Assembly: GCF_022288725.1 (NCBI RefSeq)
Contig: NZ_JAKNTA010000010.1
Location: 254,398-318,397 of the forward strand
Length of the DNA stretch: 64,000 bases
Direction: 5' to 3'
Source of the DNA: Kitasatospora sp. A2-31
GTDB lineage: Bacteria; Actinomycetota; Actinomycetes; Streptomycetales; Streptomycetaceae
Below, piece after piece: positions 47,372-56,355 of the stretch; position 1 is the first letter of the stretch; each line of letters opens with the position of its first letter. The notes beneath the pieces are model-generated. The model did not search any database and had not been told where the DNA came from. It was given only the letters and a program-made list of their open reading frames with translations. The translations under genes were made by a program, and so were the position numbers.

Positions 47372-48145
47372 TCAGTCCTGACCGCCGCCCAGGGTGGGGA
47401 ACAGGTCGGTGAACGGCTGGGTGGTCACCGAGACGCTGCGGCCGAACGGGTCGTCGAAGTCCCAGATCAGGAAGAGCAGGAAGGCGATCAGCGCACTGAA
47501 CGCCCCCGCCAGCAGCAACTCCCGGGAGGAGCGCCGGATCTGCAGGGCGAAGACCATGCCGACCGTCACCACCGCCCCGACGATCAGACCGAACCAGACC
47601 ACGCCGGGCATGGTCGGGCCGGCGTTCTGCCCACGTGCGTTGCGCGCGTCGTCGGCGACGCTGATCCGGTCCATGATCGGCTGGTAGGCCTGGGCCTCCA
47701 GGTCGCCGGCGGGTGTGCGGGTGGCGACGTCCTGGCGCAGCTTGTCCAGCAGTTCGGTGCCCCGGGCGGAGATCTCGCCGTGCTCGCGCATGTAGTCCCA
47801 CTCGACGTCCACGACGTAGGAGACGTAGGCGTCCACGTCGGCCTGGACCTTGTCGCGGAACTCGACCGGGTAGACCTGGGCGCGCTCGCTCACCTCGTGC
47901 AGCGACTGCGCCTCGCGGAACACGTCGTCCTGGGCCGCGCCGCGCGCCTCCCAGACGCCGGCGATGGCGAGGCCGAGCACGATCGCGTAGACCACGCCGA
48001 TCATCATCGTCATGTACTCGATGACATCGGGCGTCTCGTCGGTGTTCTCGTCCTCGCTGACCCGGCGGTGCCTCAGCAGCACCACCGCCACCACGACGGC
48101 ACAGGCCGCCGACATGGCGATGGCCAGCGCCAACCACTCGGACAT
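47372..48145 (-). CDS. DUF4239 membrane protein
   Basis: Protein of 257 aa with four hydrophobic segments: two at the N-terminus (LALAIAMSAACAVVVAVVLL; MTMMIGVVYAIVLGLAIAGVW) and two at the C-terminus (MPGVVWFGLIVGAVVTVGMVFAL; LLLAGAFSALIAFLLFLIW). Between them is a helical domain with EAQSLHEVSERAQVYP and VDAYVSYVVDVEW. This layout matches DUF4239, distantly related to bestrophin-type channels. ATG at 48145 follows GAAAGGAG. Function in streptomycetes is unknown. Confidence 0.88.
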   Translation of the reverse strand: MSEWLALAIAMSAACAVVVAVVLLRHRRVSEDENTDETPDVIEYMTMMIGVVYAIVLGLAIAGVWEARGAAQDDVFREAQSLHEVSERAQVYPVEFRDKVQADVDAYVSYVVDVEWDYMREHGEISARGTELLDKLRQDVATRTPAGDLEAQAYQPIMDRISVADDARNARGQNAGPTMPGVVWFGLIVGAVVTVGMVFALQIRRSSRELLLAGAFSALIAFLLFLIWDFDDPFGRSVSVTTQPFTDLFPTLGGGQD

Positions 48146-48523
48146 GGGAACTCCTTTCCAGGGTTCGGGATTTCAGGGTTGGGGCCGCAGCAGACGCGCG
48201 GCGGGACCGGTCCGCGGCCCGAGCCGTGCGCGGGAACGACGGCGTCGCCGAGCGGCACCCGGTTCGGCCGGGCGCCGTCGGACGCGGTTCGCGGCGCCGT
48301 GACGATCGCGGGCGACTGCGGCCGTGGCCGCCGGGAGCAGTGCGGTCGGGCGCCGGGGGCTGCCGGCCACCCGCACTGCCGAGGGCCGGAGTCTCCGGCC
48401 ACCCACGGTGTCGGGGACCGCAGTCGCCGACGGCCGGGCAGCCGGGACGGGTGTCCGCGACCGGATCGGTGACGAGTCCTCGGCGGAGGTCCACCGGGGC
48501 CCGCCGCGGTCCGCCGGGGGCGG
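48146..48523. other. 378-bp intergenic region
   Basis: Between the Pro/Thr-rich envelope gene and DUF4239, both on the minus strand. Short words such as CAGGGTT recur near 48165-48180. No gene or strong terminator was recognised. Confidence 0.35.
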
Positions 48524-49390
48524 TCAGGAGCGGCCGGAGCCGCCGCGGCCGGACCGGCCTCGCGGTCGCAGGGCGGCCGCCGCGAGGACCGCCGGCACGG
48601 TGACCACGAGCATCGTCCTGGTGGTCGCGCCCCCGTGGTGCCGCTCGGGCGCCTGGATCGGCGGGGCGAGCGGCACCTTGGCCGGCTTCGCCACCGGTTT
48701 CGGCCGGACGGGGCCGGGCACGGGCGGGCTGGGGCTCGGTTCCGGCGGGGCCGGGGGCTCGGGCGCCGGCGCGGGCGGCGGGACGACCGGTTGTGCGGTC
48801 GGCTTCGGCGTGGGTTTCGGCGTCGGCCGGGGCGACGGAGGCGGCGGGGTCGGCCGCGGCGTCGGCGGGGGCGCGGGTGGCGGCACCGGCGCGGCGGTGG
48901 GCGGCGGTGTCGGCACGGGCGTAGGGGTCGGCGTGCGGGTCGGGCCGGGCGTCGGCGTGGGCTTCGGCGTCGGCGTGGGGGTCGGCGTCGGGGTCGGCTT
49001 GGGGGTCGGCGTCGGGCTGGGGCACGGCGGAGTCGGGGACGGCGTCGGGCACGGGTGGTGGTGGCCGGGCTTCGGGTGCGGCTCGGGCTTGGGGTGGCTC
49101 GGCTTCCCCGCGTGGCCGACCGTCACCCCGACCTCCACGTCGACGTCGACATCGACGTCCACGCCGCCGGGGCCGACCGACACCGAGACGTCCGTCCCCG
49201 TCGAGACGCAGGTCTCGACGACCGGCCCGTGCGATCTTCCGCCACCGTGGTGTTCGGACGCCCGGGCACCGGCCGCGCCGCTGAGCAGGGCGCAGAGTGC
49301 GGCCACCCCGGCCGCGGCACCGGCCAGCCTGGCGCGCCGTCCACGGGCTCCGCCGCCGTCGCCGCCCACCACGATCAGGTCTGCGGTCAC
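48524..49390 (-). CDS. Envelope protein with Pro/Thr-repeat stalk and C-terminal membrane anchor
   Basis: Protein of 288 aa. An Arg-containing n-region and hydrophobic stretch (LAGAAAGVAALCALLSGAAGARA) act as export signal. The mature N-terminus holds one Cys (VVETCVST) and an unusual alternating Val-Asp run, then about 150 residues of Pro/Thr/Lys repeats (PKPTPTPTPTPTPKPTPTP) like a wall-spanning stalk. The C-terminus is a hydrophobic helix (TMLVVTVPAVLAAAAL) with an Arg/Gly tail, as in sortase substrates, but no LPxTG or LAxTG motif precedes it. GTG at 49390 is my choice; the frame is open further upstream. Probably a surface or spore-envelope protein of unknown role. Confidence 0.65.
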   Translation of the reverse strand: MTADLIVVGGDGGGARGRRARLAGAAAGVAALCALLSGAAGARASEHHGGGRSHGPVVETCVSTGTDVSVSVGPGGVDVDVDVDVEVGVTVGHAGKPSHPKPEPHPKPGHHHPCPTPSPTPPCPSPTPTPKPTPTPTPTPTPKPTPTPGPTRTPTPTPVPTPPPTAAPVPPPAPPPTPRPTPPPPSPRPTPKPTPKPTAQPVVPPPAPAPEPPAPPEPSPSPPVPGPVRPKPVAKPAKVPLAPPIQAPERHHGGATTRTMLVVTVPAVLAAAALRPRGRSGRGGSGRS

Positions 49391-49543
49391 GGCTGCCCGT
49401 CCACCGGTATCCGTCGGGGCTGCTGGGGTTGCGGCATGGGTTCCATGCACCTCTCGCGTCGCGGGGAACGTGGGAACGGAATCGGTGGCACCTCTCCTAC
49501 CGGTCCGCGTCGGTCGGCACCTCCCGGAAGGTCCGCCCGACAC

Positions 49544-49575
49544 CGGACGGCCCGCCTGGTGGGGCGGGCCGTCCG
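49544..49575 (-). terminator. 13-bp stem-loop terminator after encapsulin gene
   Basis: CGGACGGCCCGCC (49544-49556) pairs with 49563-49575, 6-nt loop. A second, 9-bp hairpin (49631-49639 with 49647-49655) lies just after the encapsulin stop. Confidence 0.75.
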
Positions 49576-49663
49576 ACATCAAGTGAAACGATCTTGCGGC
49601 CGACCGGTTACGGGCGGACCGGATCCGGGCGCGGCCGCCGGTGGGCGGCGGCCGCCCCACCGC

Positions 49664-51073
49664 TCAGTGGCGGCCGTGGGCGATCTCGACGTTCTCCAGG
49701 ACACCGACCGCGTCCGGCACCAGGATCGCCGCGGAGTAGTAGGCGCTGACCAGGTAGGAGATGATGGCCTTCTCGTTGATCCCCATGAACCGGACCGAGA
49801 GGCTCGGCTGGTACTCGTCGGGGATTCCGGTCTGGTGCAGGCCGATGACGCCCTGGTTGTCCTCGCCGACTCGCATCACGAGGATGGAACTGGTGTTCTC
49901 CTTGGTGATCGGGATCTTGCTGCACGGCAGGATCGGGACGCCGCGCCAGGCCGGCACCTGCTGCCCGCCGAGGTCGACGTGGTGCGGGTAGAGGCCGCGG
50001 GCGTTCAGCTCGCGCCCGATCGCCGCGATGGTCCGCGGGTGGGCGAGCAGGTAGTCCGGGTCACGGCGGCGGTTGAGCAGCTCGTCGAGGTCGTCCGGGG
50101 TGGGCGGGCCGGAGTGGGTCTGGATCCGCTGGTCGAAGTCGGCGTTGTTGAGGAGGCCGAACTCCGGGTTGTTGATGAGCTCGAACTCCTGGCGCTCGCG
50201 CAGGGCCTCGATGGTCAGCCGCAGCTGGTGCTCGGTCTGGTTCATCGGCTGGTTGTAGAGGTCGGCGACGCGGGTGTGCACCTTGAGCACGGTCTGCGCG
50301 ACGCTCAGCTCGTACTCGCGCGGCTTCAGCTCGTAGTCCACGAAGGCGCCGGGCAGCTCGTACTCGCCGTGGTGGCCGGCCGACATGGCGATCTCGGCCT
50401 CACCGCGCTCGTTCTGGCGCTGGAGCGGCAGCGCCAGGAACTCGCGGAGGTGCGCCTGCAGCGCGGGCGAGCCCTCGCGGATGGCCTCGAAGTCCCGGCG
50501 GGGCAGCGAGAGCACGGTGCCGGCGGTGGCGGTCTTGGCGGTGAACTCCCAGACGGCGTCGGGGTCGAGGACCGCCTGCTCGCCGAACCGGTCGCCGTCG
50601 CCCAGGACGCCGACGACGGTCTCGTCCCCGTACTTGCCGGTGCCGACCTGGTTGATCTTGCCGTGGGCGATCAGGTAGATCCGGTCCGCCGCGGCGCCGC
50701 GCTCGGCCAGCACCTCGCCCGGGCCGAAGTCCCGCTGCTCGCAACGGTCGGCGAGGGCCGTCAGCACGTCGTCGTCGTCGAAACCGCGCAGCAGGGCCAG
50801 CTCCCCGAGCTCGCGGGGGATCACCCGCACCTCGGATCCGGTCTTGATGAACTCGATCCGGCCGTCACCCACGGTGTAGGTGAGGCGGCGGTTCACCCGG
50901 TACGCGCCACCGGCGGCCTGCACCCAGGGCAGCACCTTGAGCAGCCAGCGGGAGGTGATCTCCTGCATCTGGGGCGCGGACTTGGTGGTCGTGGCGAGAT
51001 TGCGGGCGGCAGCGGTGGTGAGGCTCGACTGCTGCGGCACCTGCTGTGTCTCCGGGTTGGTGTCCACCGGCAT
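49664..51073 (-). CDS. Family 2B encapsulin nanocompartment shell protein
   Basis: Shell protein of 469 aa with an HK97-type fold interrupted by a cyclic-nucleotide-binding-like domain. The N-terminal arm (SLTTAAARNLATTTKSAPQ) and EITSRWLLKVLPWVQAAGGAYRVNRRL precede the cNMP-like insert at about 90-205 (DFGPGEVLAERGAAADRIYLIAHG; GDGDRFGEQAVLDPDAVWEFTA). The C-terminal capsid part carries FGLLNNADFDQRIQ, DPDYLLAHPRTIAAIGRELNARG, VPAWRGVPILPCSKIPI and MGINEKAIISYLVSAYYSAAILVPDAVGVLENVEI. In other streptomycetes the cargo, a terpene cyclase such as 2-methylisoborneol synthase or a polyprenyl transferase, is encoded next to the shell. Here neighbours are an envelope protein and a membrane protein. 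ATG at 51073 follows GAAGGAGAA. Confidence 0.95.
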   Translation of the reverse strand: MPVDTNPETQQVPQQSSLTTAAARNLATTTKSAPQMQEITSRWLLKVLPWVQAAGGAYRVNRRLTYTVGDGRIEFIKTGSEVRVIPRELGELALLRGFDDDDVLTALADRCEQRDFGPGEVLAERGAAADRIYLIAHGKINQVGTGKYGDETVVGVLGDGDRFGEQAVLDPDAVWEFTAKTATAGTVLSLPRRDFEAIREGSPALQAHLREFLALPLQRQNERGEAEIAMSAGHHGEYELPGAFVDYELKPREYELSVAQTVLKVHTRVADLYNQPMNQTEHQLRLTIEALRERQEFELINNPEFGLLNNADFDQRIQTHSGPPTPDDLDELLNRRRDPDYLLAHPRTIAAIGRELNARGLYPHHVDLGGQQVPAWRGVPILPCSKIPITKENTSSILVMRVGEDNQGVIGLHQTGIPDEYQPSLSVRFMGINEKAIISYLVSAYYSAAILVPDAVGVLENVEIAHGRH

Positions 51074-51461
51074 CGGCAGGGTTCTCCTTCATCTGGTCAG
51101 GTCACGCCGACCCGCCGCGGCGAAGCCGTGTCGGATCGTCAGATAGGCGTCATGGTGGGGGTGTTGGCGATGTACCGCGATGCGCTCCGCCTTCTCGGGC
51201 GGCCCATCGGGAACCCTAGATCACCGATCCCCGGCCCACCCGGAACGGGCCGCAAGTGCCGCCCGATAGGGTGAATCTCGACCATGGAGAGATTGGAATC
51301 CCCCAGCCATCTCTAGACGGACCGTCGATTCCCTGCGCACGCGAAACGCCCGCAGGTCGGAACCACCCCTCCGATCCGAACGGATCGACGACCCGGCCCG
51401 CGGGCCGGGCTCCCGTCCGCGACGCACCGGAACGCGCGTACGACAGTCGAACAGCAGGCCA
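51074..51461. other. 388-bp intergenic region upstream of encapsulin
   Basis: Should contain the encapsulin promoter. Palindromic words are frequent: AATCTC...GAGATT around 51273-51294, GATCCG-AA-CGGATC at 51373-51386, and the terminator-like CCCGGCCCGCGGGCCGGG at 51392-51409. No gene was seen. Confidence 0.45.
51392..51409 (-). terminator. 18-bp perfect palindrome, likely terminator
   Basis: CCCGGCCCGCGGGCCGGG lies 53 bases past the stop of the minus-strand membrane protein gene at 51462. Confidence 0.5.
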
Positions 51462-52637
51462 CTACGGGGCGGGTGGTGTCGCTCGACGGCGACGCCGCGG
51501 GCGGTGGCTCCGGTACCAGAGCGCGCCGACCACGCCGGAGACCACGACCAGGGCGAGCGCCAGCACCGGCCACCGGCTCCCCGCCAGCCGGATGTCGGTG
51601 GCCAGCAGGAACAGCACGGTACCCACCGGCACGAGCACCGACAGCACGGCCTGGAAGGTGGCCGCGGCGAGGCCGGGGTCGGTCCGCGACCGACCGGGCT
51701 CCAGCCACCCGGTGGCGTGGCCGCCGAAGTAGTACGAGACACCCGTGGCCGCGACGCGGCCGGTGGCCCGGTTGTACGAGTACGCCATGTACGGCAGCCA
51801 CACCAGCGGCACGACCATCCCGATCAGCAGGACCACCCCCACCAGCGCCCACTCTCCCGCGGTGCGCCAGCGGGACGGCGGCGGATCGGCACCCTCGCTG
51901 GTCAGCCCGAGCAGGCGGGCCATCCGCCAGATCAGGTACCAGAACGAGCGCCACCGGCCCGACGCGGGCGCCGCCGGAGCGGGTTCCGACCCCGGAGCGG
52001 CTTCCGACCCCGGAGCGGCTTCCGACCCCGGGGCGGGTTCGGGCCCGGGCCCTGCGGCGGGCCGGGCTCCGCCGGCCGGCCGGTCGGGCGGCCCGCCGAG
52101 CGGCCGCTCGCCGCCGGACGCGGCTCCGGCCTCCGGGCCGGGCACGGACCCGGCCGCGCCGGCCGTGTCCTCCCCCGGTTCGGCGGCGAGCGCCCGCTCG
52201 GCGGTCTCGACGTCGGGGTAGGCCCCCTGCAGCACCATGAGCTCGGCGATCCGGGCCCGGTCCGCCGGGTCCCGCCCGGCGAGGGCGGCGAGTTCCAGGA
52301 GGAGCTGCCCCTGGGCCAGCAGGGCGGTGCAGAACGCGAACGGGACCAGCCAGAGGAAGGGCCCGCCGACGAACGCCCCCTCGCTCGTGGTCACCCGGCG
52401 GCCGCGCTCGACGACCAGCCCCACCAGCTCGTCCGGTGCCGCGTCCGGGTGCGCCGCCCGCAACGCGGCGACCCGACGGGCGGCCCGCGGGCCGCGGTGG
52501 CGGACGGCGAAGACGGCCAGCGTCTCGGGCAGCCGGGACGGGTGCTCCCGGATCGAGCGCACCAGCTCGCCGACCGGCGGCTCCGGCGCTTCCCGCGCGT
52601 CCCGGTCGGTCTCCTGGCTCCGGCCCCTCAGCTTCAC
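51462..52637 (-). CDS. Multi-pass membrane protein with Gly-Ser-Glu-Ala repeats
   Basis: Protein of 391 aa that I do not recognise. An N-terminal soluble part (REHPSRLPETLAVFAVRHRGPRAARRVAALRAAHPD) leads to one hydrophobic segment (FVGGPFLWLVPFAFCTALLA), a long Pro/Gly/Glu linker with an 18-base DNA repeat giving PGSEAAPGSEAAPGSEPAP, then helices ALVGVVLLIGMVVPLVWLPYMAY, AAATFQAVLSVLVPVGTVLFLLA and LALALVVVSGVVGALWY and an Arg-rich tail. ATG at 52637 is the first start. It is upstream of the encapsulin on the same strand, but a terminator-like palindrome and 388 bases separate them. Confidence 0.75.
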   Translation of the reverse strand: MKLRGRSQETDRDAREAPEPPVGELVRSIREHPSRLPETLAVFAVRHRGPRAARRVAALRAAHPDAAPDELVGLVVERGRRVTTSEGAFVGGPFLWLVPFAFCTALLAQGQLLLELAALAGRDPADRARIAELMVLQGAYPDVETAERALAAEPGEDTAGAAGSVPGPEAGAASGGERPLGGPPDRPAGGARPAAGPGPEPAPGSEAAPGSEAAPGSEPAPAAPASGRWRSFWYLIWRMARLLGLTSEGADPPPSRWRTAGEWALVGVVLLIGMVVPLVWLPYMAYSYNRATGRVAATGVSYYFGGHATGWLEPGRSRTDPGLAAATFQAVLSVLVPVGTVLFLLATDIRLAGSRWPVLALALVVVSGVVGALWYRSHRPRRRRRATPPAP

Positions 52638-52793
52638 CGCTTCACTCCGGCCCCGGCCCCGCGGCCGGGTTCCCCGGCCACTGTCAGCAGCCTAATCGGG
52701 CCGGGGCGGGGCTGCTGCGCCGGACGCGGCCGCTCGGACCGTGACCCGGGGAGCATTCCGGACCGCCGGCCCGGACGCCGCCGCGGCAGCCGG

Positions 52794-53798
52794 TCAGGCG
52801 ATCTCGAAGCCGTGCCGCGCCCGGTCGAAGCGGCCGCCGGCCAAGTCCTCCCCGGTGATCCAGAACGAGACGTTGACGCACTCGCCCCAGTCCACGTCGA
52901 GGGCGGCGTTCTCGATCTGGAGCAGCGGACGGTGGTCGGCGGGGCGGCCGGTGTCGGTGTCGCACCAGCCGAGCACCCGCACGGCGGGTCTGGGCAGGTG
53001 GTCGCGGAAGTCGGCCGCGAGGTCGAGGGCGATCATGAAGTCGTCCGGGAAGAGGTTCTCCAGCTCGCGGTCCTGGTAGGAGGGCGCGGAGAGCTCCCAG
53101 TGGGCCCGCACCGGAACGGCCGGGACGGCGGGCCTGCACCGGTCCTGCTCGGGCGCGGGCCGGAGCGCCGAGCCGGCCGGCACGTGCAGGACCCGGCAGC
53201 CGCGGCCGGAGAAGTCGGACAGCCACTCGTCGTGGAAGAAGAGCAGCAGCCCGTGGTCGGGCAGCGGCCAGTCTCCGCCCGGGCCGGTGGCGCGGAAGGA
53301 AGCGGCGAGCCCGGCGCAGTCGAGCTGGGCGAGGAACTGCATCGGCCGGCCGCCGAACTCCGGCCATTCGGTGCCGGCCGGCAGCGCCGGCAGACCGCCC
53401 AGCCGCCCGGCGGTCGGGGCGGTGCCCGAGCCGGCGGGCGGGGCTCCGCCGGCGTCGGCGTCGGCGTCGCCGTCGGCTTCGTCCGCGGGGACGAGGACGA
53501 GCGAGTGGCGGAGCAGTCGGTCCACCTGCGGCGCCGTCTCCTCGCCCGCCCGCTCGCGGATCGCGGCGTACACGGCGTAGGGCATCGGCATCCCGGGCAG
53601 CTCGTCGGCACCGGCCCCGGCAGCGCTCCGGGCAGCGGGCGCGGCGGCGGCCCCGGCGACGGCCGCCGCCGGGTCGGCACCGATGTCGGCACCGGTGTCG
53701 GCACCGGCCGCGCGGATGGGCGCAGGCGCGGGCGCGGGGCTCGCGGGCGGTGTGTCGGACGCGGCGTCGGGCGCGTCGGTGGTCAGCGGTTCGGCCAT
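52794..53798 (-). CDS. DUF1963/YwqG family protein
   Basis: Protein of 334 aa. After an Ala/Pro/Gly-rich head of about 65 residues, the YwqG-type fold begins with LPGMPMPYAVYAAIRER. GRLGGLPALPAGTEWPEFGGRPMQFLAQLDCA is the family hallmark (G-G-x-P-x-L-P...W-P...P-x-x-F-L-A-Q-L-D), followed by GLLLFFHDEW and, near the C-terminus, VLGWCDTDTG and LLQIENAALDVDWGECVNVSFWI. The function of YwqG proteins is unknown. ATG at 53798 is the first start. Monocistronic. Confidence 0.88.
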   Translation of the reverse strand: MAEPLTTDAPDAASDTPPASPAPAPAPIRAAGADTGADIGADPAAAVAGAAAAPAARSAAGAGADELPGMPMPYAVYAAIRERAGEETAPQVDRLLRHSLVLVPADEADGDADADAGGAPPAGSGTAPTAGRLGGLPALPAGTEWPEFGGRPMQFLAQLDCAGLAASFRATGPGGDWPLPDHGLLLFFHDEWLSDFSGRGCRVLHVPAGSALRPAPEQDRCRPAVPAVPVRAHWELSAPSYQDRELENLFPDDFMIALDLAADFRDHLPRPAVRVLGWCDTDTGRPADHRPLLQIENAALDVDWGECVNVSFWITGEDLAGGRFDRARHGFEIA

Positions 53799-53900
53799 GG
53801 CCCAAGCCTGCCATCCGGCACCGACAACCCCTGCACGCGCCCGGCGCGGACAGCCCGTCCGAAGGACCCCGGGGCCGGACCGGGGCCCACGAACGGATGA

Positions 53901-53942
53901 CCCGTCAGGTGCCGGAACGGGGGCTGCCCGGCACCTGACGGG
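53901..53942 (-). terminator. 15-bp perfect stem-loop terminator
   Basis: CCCGTCAGGTGCCGG (53901-53915) pairs with 53928-53942, 12-nt loop, 57 bases past the stop of the secreted protein gene at 53999. Confidence 0.8.
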
Positions 53943-53998
53943 GGCTTGGCGGGGGCTCCCGGTCGGGAGCTCGTGCGGGAGGACGGGGACGGGGTGGC

Positions 53999-54511
53999 TC
54001 AGGCGGCGCAGGTGACCTCGTTGCCCGGGACGTCGAAGATCCCGGAGTCCACGGCCGCACCGGACCGGTACTCGTAGTACAGGTACGTGTAGAAGTCGAT
54101 CCGCGCGCCGGACCCGCAGGCCGAATCGGCGGCGATGTCGTACGTGAGCGTCACCGTCGTGGTGGCACCCGGGGCGACCGGGACGGTGTGGTGGACCAGC
54201 CCGTTCGTGGCGCCGGTGTCACAGCCGGCGACGTTGCCGCCGCAGGCGGAGAAGGCGTACTTCAGGCCGGTGGCCTGGCTGGTGCCGTAGGTCGGCTGGA
54301 TGGACTGGTAGACGAACTGCACGGGGGTGTCGTGCGGGTTCGTCAGCGTCAGGGTGAGGGTCACCGAGGAGCCCGGGGTCGCCGTCGCCTTGTCGGAACT
54401 GACGGACAGCAGCGGGGTGTCCGCCCGGGCGGGAGCGGCCGACAGGAGCAGACCGAGGACCAGGGCCAGGATCGCGGCAAGACCGGAACGGCTCATGAGT
54501 GATGTGCGCAT
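53999..54511 (-). CDS. Secreted Ig-like hypothetical protein
   Basis: Exported protein of 170 aa. Signal peptide SGLAAILALVLGLLLSAAPARA. The mature part is beta-rich: LLSVSSDKATATPGSSVTLTLTLTNPHDTPVQF has the conserved shape of a DUF11/CARDB-type Ig strand pair, followed by SACGGNVAGCDTGATNG and PVAPGATTTVTLTYDIAADSACGSG, and ends with a Cys (NEVTCAA). Four Cys suggest two disulfides. ATG at 54511 or the in-frame ATG at 54496 may be used; neither has a strong ribosome site. Probably a cell-surface protein; role unknown. Confidence 0.75.
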   Translation of the reverse strand: MRTSLMSRSGLAAILALVLGLLLSAAPARADTPLLSVSSDKATATPGSSVTLTLTLTNPHDTPVQFVYQSIQPTYGTSQATGLKYAFSACGGNVAGCDTGATNGLVHHTVPVAPGATTTVTLTYDIAADSACGSGARIDFYTYLYYEYRSGAAVDSGIFDVPGNEVTCAA

Positions 54512-54723
54512 GACCAACGAGCGTAGGGACCGCCGCCGGTCCCGGCACCAGGCTCCGCCCCGGCCAGTACGGGCATATGACAGCGGAGCGGACGCGGCGG
54601 GCCATTGCCTGCGCTCCAGGGGGCGAAGGGACCGCCGGAAGCGGCGGCCCCCCTCTACTCTCCCGCCCCGCCCGCGTCCCACCGGCGTCGGCACCGGCTC
54701 GGGCGGGCAAGGCCGGCCCGGGC

Positions 54724-56160
54724 TCAGACCGGTGGGGGCAGGATGCCGCAGAGGGTCGCGACCGCCGCCTGGTAGGCGTGGTCCGGCGGGGTGGCGTACC
54801 CCACCACCAGGCCGTCCGTCACGGGCATCTGCGCCGGGCCGATCCCCGGGTGGCGGTAGTCGGCCAGCCCGTCGACCGCCAGGCCGTGGTACGCGGCCGC
54901 CTTCAGGACGGACCGCTCGGTGCCGGGGGCGAGCCGGAGCACGGCGTGCAGGCCGGCAGCGATGCCGGACACCTCGACGTGCGGCGCGTGCTCGGCCAGC
55001 GCGGCCACCAGGTGGTCGCGGCGGTCCCGGTAGCGGCGGCGCATCCGCCGGACGTGCCGGTCGTAGCCGCCGGACTCGATGAACTCGGCCAGGGTCAGCT
55101 GGTCGAGCGCGCTCGCCCAGGCCTCCCGCTCCCCCTTCGCCGCCAGTACCCGGTCCACCAGGTGGTCGGGCAGGACCATCCAGCCGAGCCGCAGCGCCGG
55201 GGTCAGGCTCTTGCTGGCCGTGCCGAGGTAGACCACCCGCTCCGGGTCCAGCCCCTGCACGGCGCCGACCGGTTGCCGGTCGTAGCGGAACTCGCCGTCG
55301 TAGTCGTCCTCCAGCACCAGCCCACCGTTCCGGCGCGCCCAGTCGACCACCGCCGCCCGCCGGGAGGCGTGCAGCGGTCCGCCGGTCGGGAACTGGTGGG
55401 CCGGGGTGAGCAGGACCGTCCGGACCTTCTTCCGCGCCGCCAGTCCGTCGATCCGCGCACCGTGCTCGTCCAGCGGCAGCGGCACGGTCGACACTCCGGC
55501 GCGGGCCAGCAGCCCGCGGTGGAATCCGAGCCCGTACGCCTCGACGGCCAGCGGGCCGTCTCCGGATGCCGGCAGTACGGCACCCGCACCCTCGAACAGC
55601 AGCCGCAGCGCGTGGGCGAACCCGGAGCAGACGACGATCCGGTCCGGATCGGTGCGCACGCCGCGGGCCCGGGCGAGGTAGTCGGCCAGGACGGTGCGCA
55701 GCTCGCGCCGGCCCTGCGGATCTCCGGGCCCGAAGGCCTCGCTGGGCGCGGCGGTGAGCGCGCGGCGCGCGGCGGCGAGCCAGGCGGTGCGCGGGAAGGA
55801 GGACGCGTCGGGCTGCCCCTGCCGCAGGTCGTGCGAGGGGCGCAGTACCCGGGGCGGCCGGCGGACGCCGGTCGGGGCGACGGGTTCGGCGCGGTCGGCG
55901 ACGGCGGTTCCCGAGCCCTGACGCGCGGTCAGCCAGCCCTCGGCGACGAGTTCCGCGTAGGCGTCGGCGGCGGTGTTGCGGGCGATGCCGAGGTCCGCGG
56001 CGAGCGCGCGGTACGGCGGCAGCCTGGTCCCGGGGGCGAGCCGACCGCTGCGGATCGCCTCGCGCAGTGCGGCCATCAGCGCGGCGCGGCGGCCGCCGCG
56101 GGCGGGCAGTTCGAGGTGCAGATCACTGCCGGACGTGGTGGCGGTCGGGGTGTCCGTCAT
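54724..56160 (-). CDS. MocR-family regulator (GntR HTH + aminotransferase-like domain)
   Basis: Protein of 478 aa. GntR helix region LMAALREAIRSGRLAPGTRLPPYRALAADLGIARNTAADAYAELVAEGWL (in its usual order), a short linker, then the PLP-type domain with LVLEDDYDGEFRYDRQPVG and GTASKSLTPALRLGWMVLP, whose Ser-Lys binds PLP. It is the second MocR in the window and is about 45 per cent similar by eye in the PLP part to the one at 17431. No divergent metabolic gene stands beside it: the gene upstream encodes a chaplin-like protein 195 bases away on the plus strand. ATG at 56160. Confidence 0.92.
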   Translation of the reverse strand: MTDTPTATTSGSDLHLELPARGGRRAALMAALREAIRSGRLAPGTRLPPYRALAADLGIARNTAADAYAELVAEGWLTARQGSGTAVADRAEPVAPTGVRRPPRVLRPSHDLRQGQPDASSFPRTAWLAAARRALTAAPSEAFGPGDPQGRRELRTVLADYLARARGVRTDPDRIVVCSGFAHALRLLFEGAGAVLPASGDGPLAVEAYGLGFHRGLLARAGVSTVPLPLDEHGARIDGLAARKKVRTVLLTPAHQFPTGGPLHASRRAAVVDWARRNGGLVLEDDYDGEFRYDRQPVGAVQGLDPERVVYLGTASKSLTPALRLGWMVLPDHLVDRVLAAKGEREAWASALDQLTLAEFIESGGYDRHVRRMRRRYRDRRDHLVAALAEHAPHVEVSGIAAGLHAVLRLAPGTERSVLKAAAYHGLAVDGLADYRHPGIGPAQMPVTDGLVVGYATPPDHAYQAAVATLCGILPPPV

Positions 56161-56355
56161 GGTCACGAACCCTATCGGGGGCGACCCGGCGGGCCCCGGC
56201 CCTGGTCCTGCAGGGCGCTCCGGGCCGCGACGCCCGCCGGAGTGCTCCGACCGGGTGGCCGGGCTCCGGCATCGGGGTCGCATCACGCCTGCATTCGAGT
56301 GGGTTCAGGGGTGGATCGTGTTCAGTCCGGCGTGTCGGCTGGCTATTCCTTCCGC

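Noticed and set aside
48524..48620. Sortase sorting signal in the envelope protein
   Set aside because: The C-terminal helix and Arg tail fit, but no LPxTG- or LAxTG-like motif precedes the helix.
48780..49100. GGTCGGCGTC-type repeats as a possible array
   Set aside because: Codon repeats of the Pro/Thr stalk of the envelope protein; no spacer structure.
48635..51274. 879-codon plus-strand frame across the encapsulin and envelope genes
   Set aside because: Complement of well-supported genes; Asp/Val/Gly/Arg-rich translation without domain motifs.
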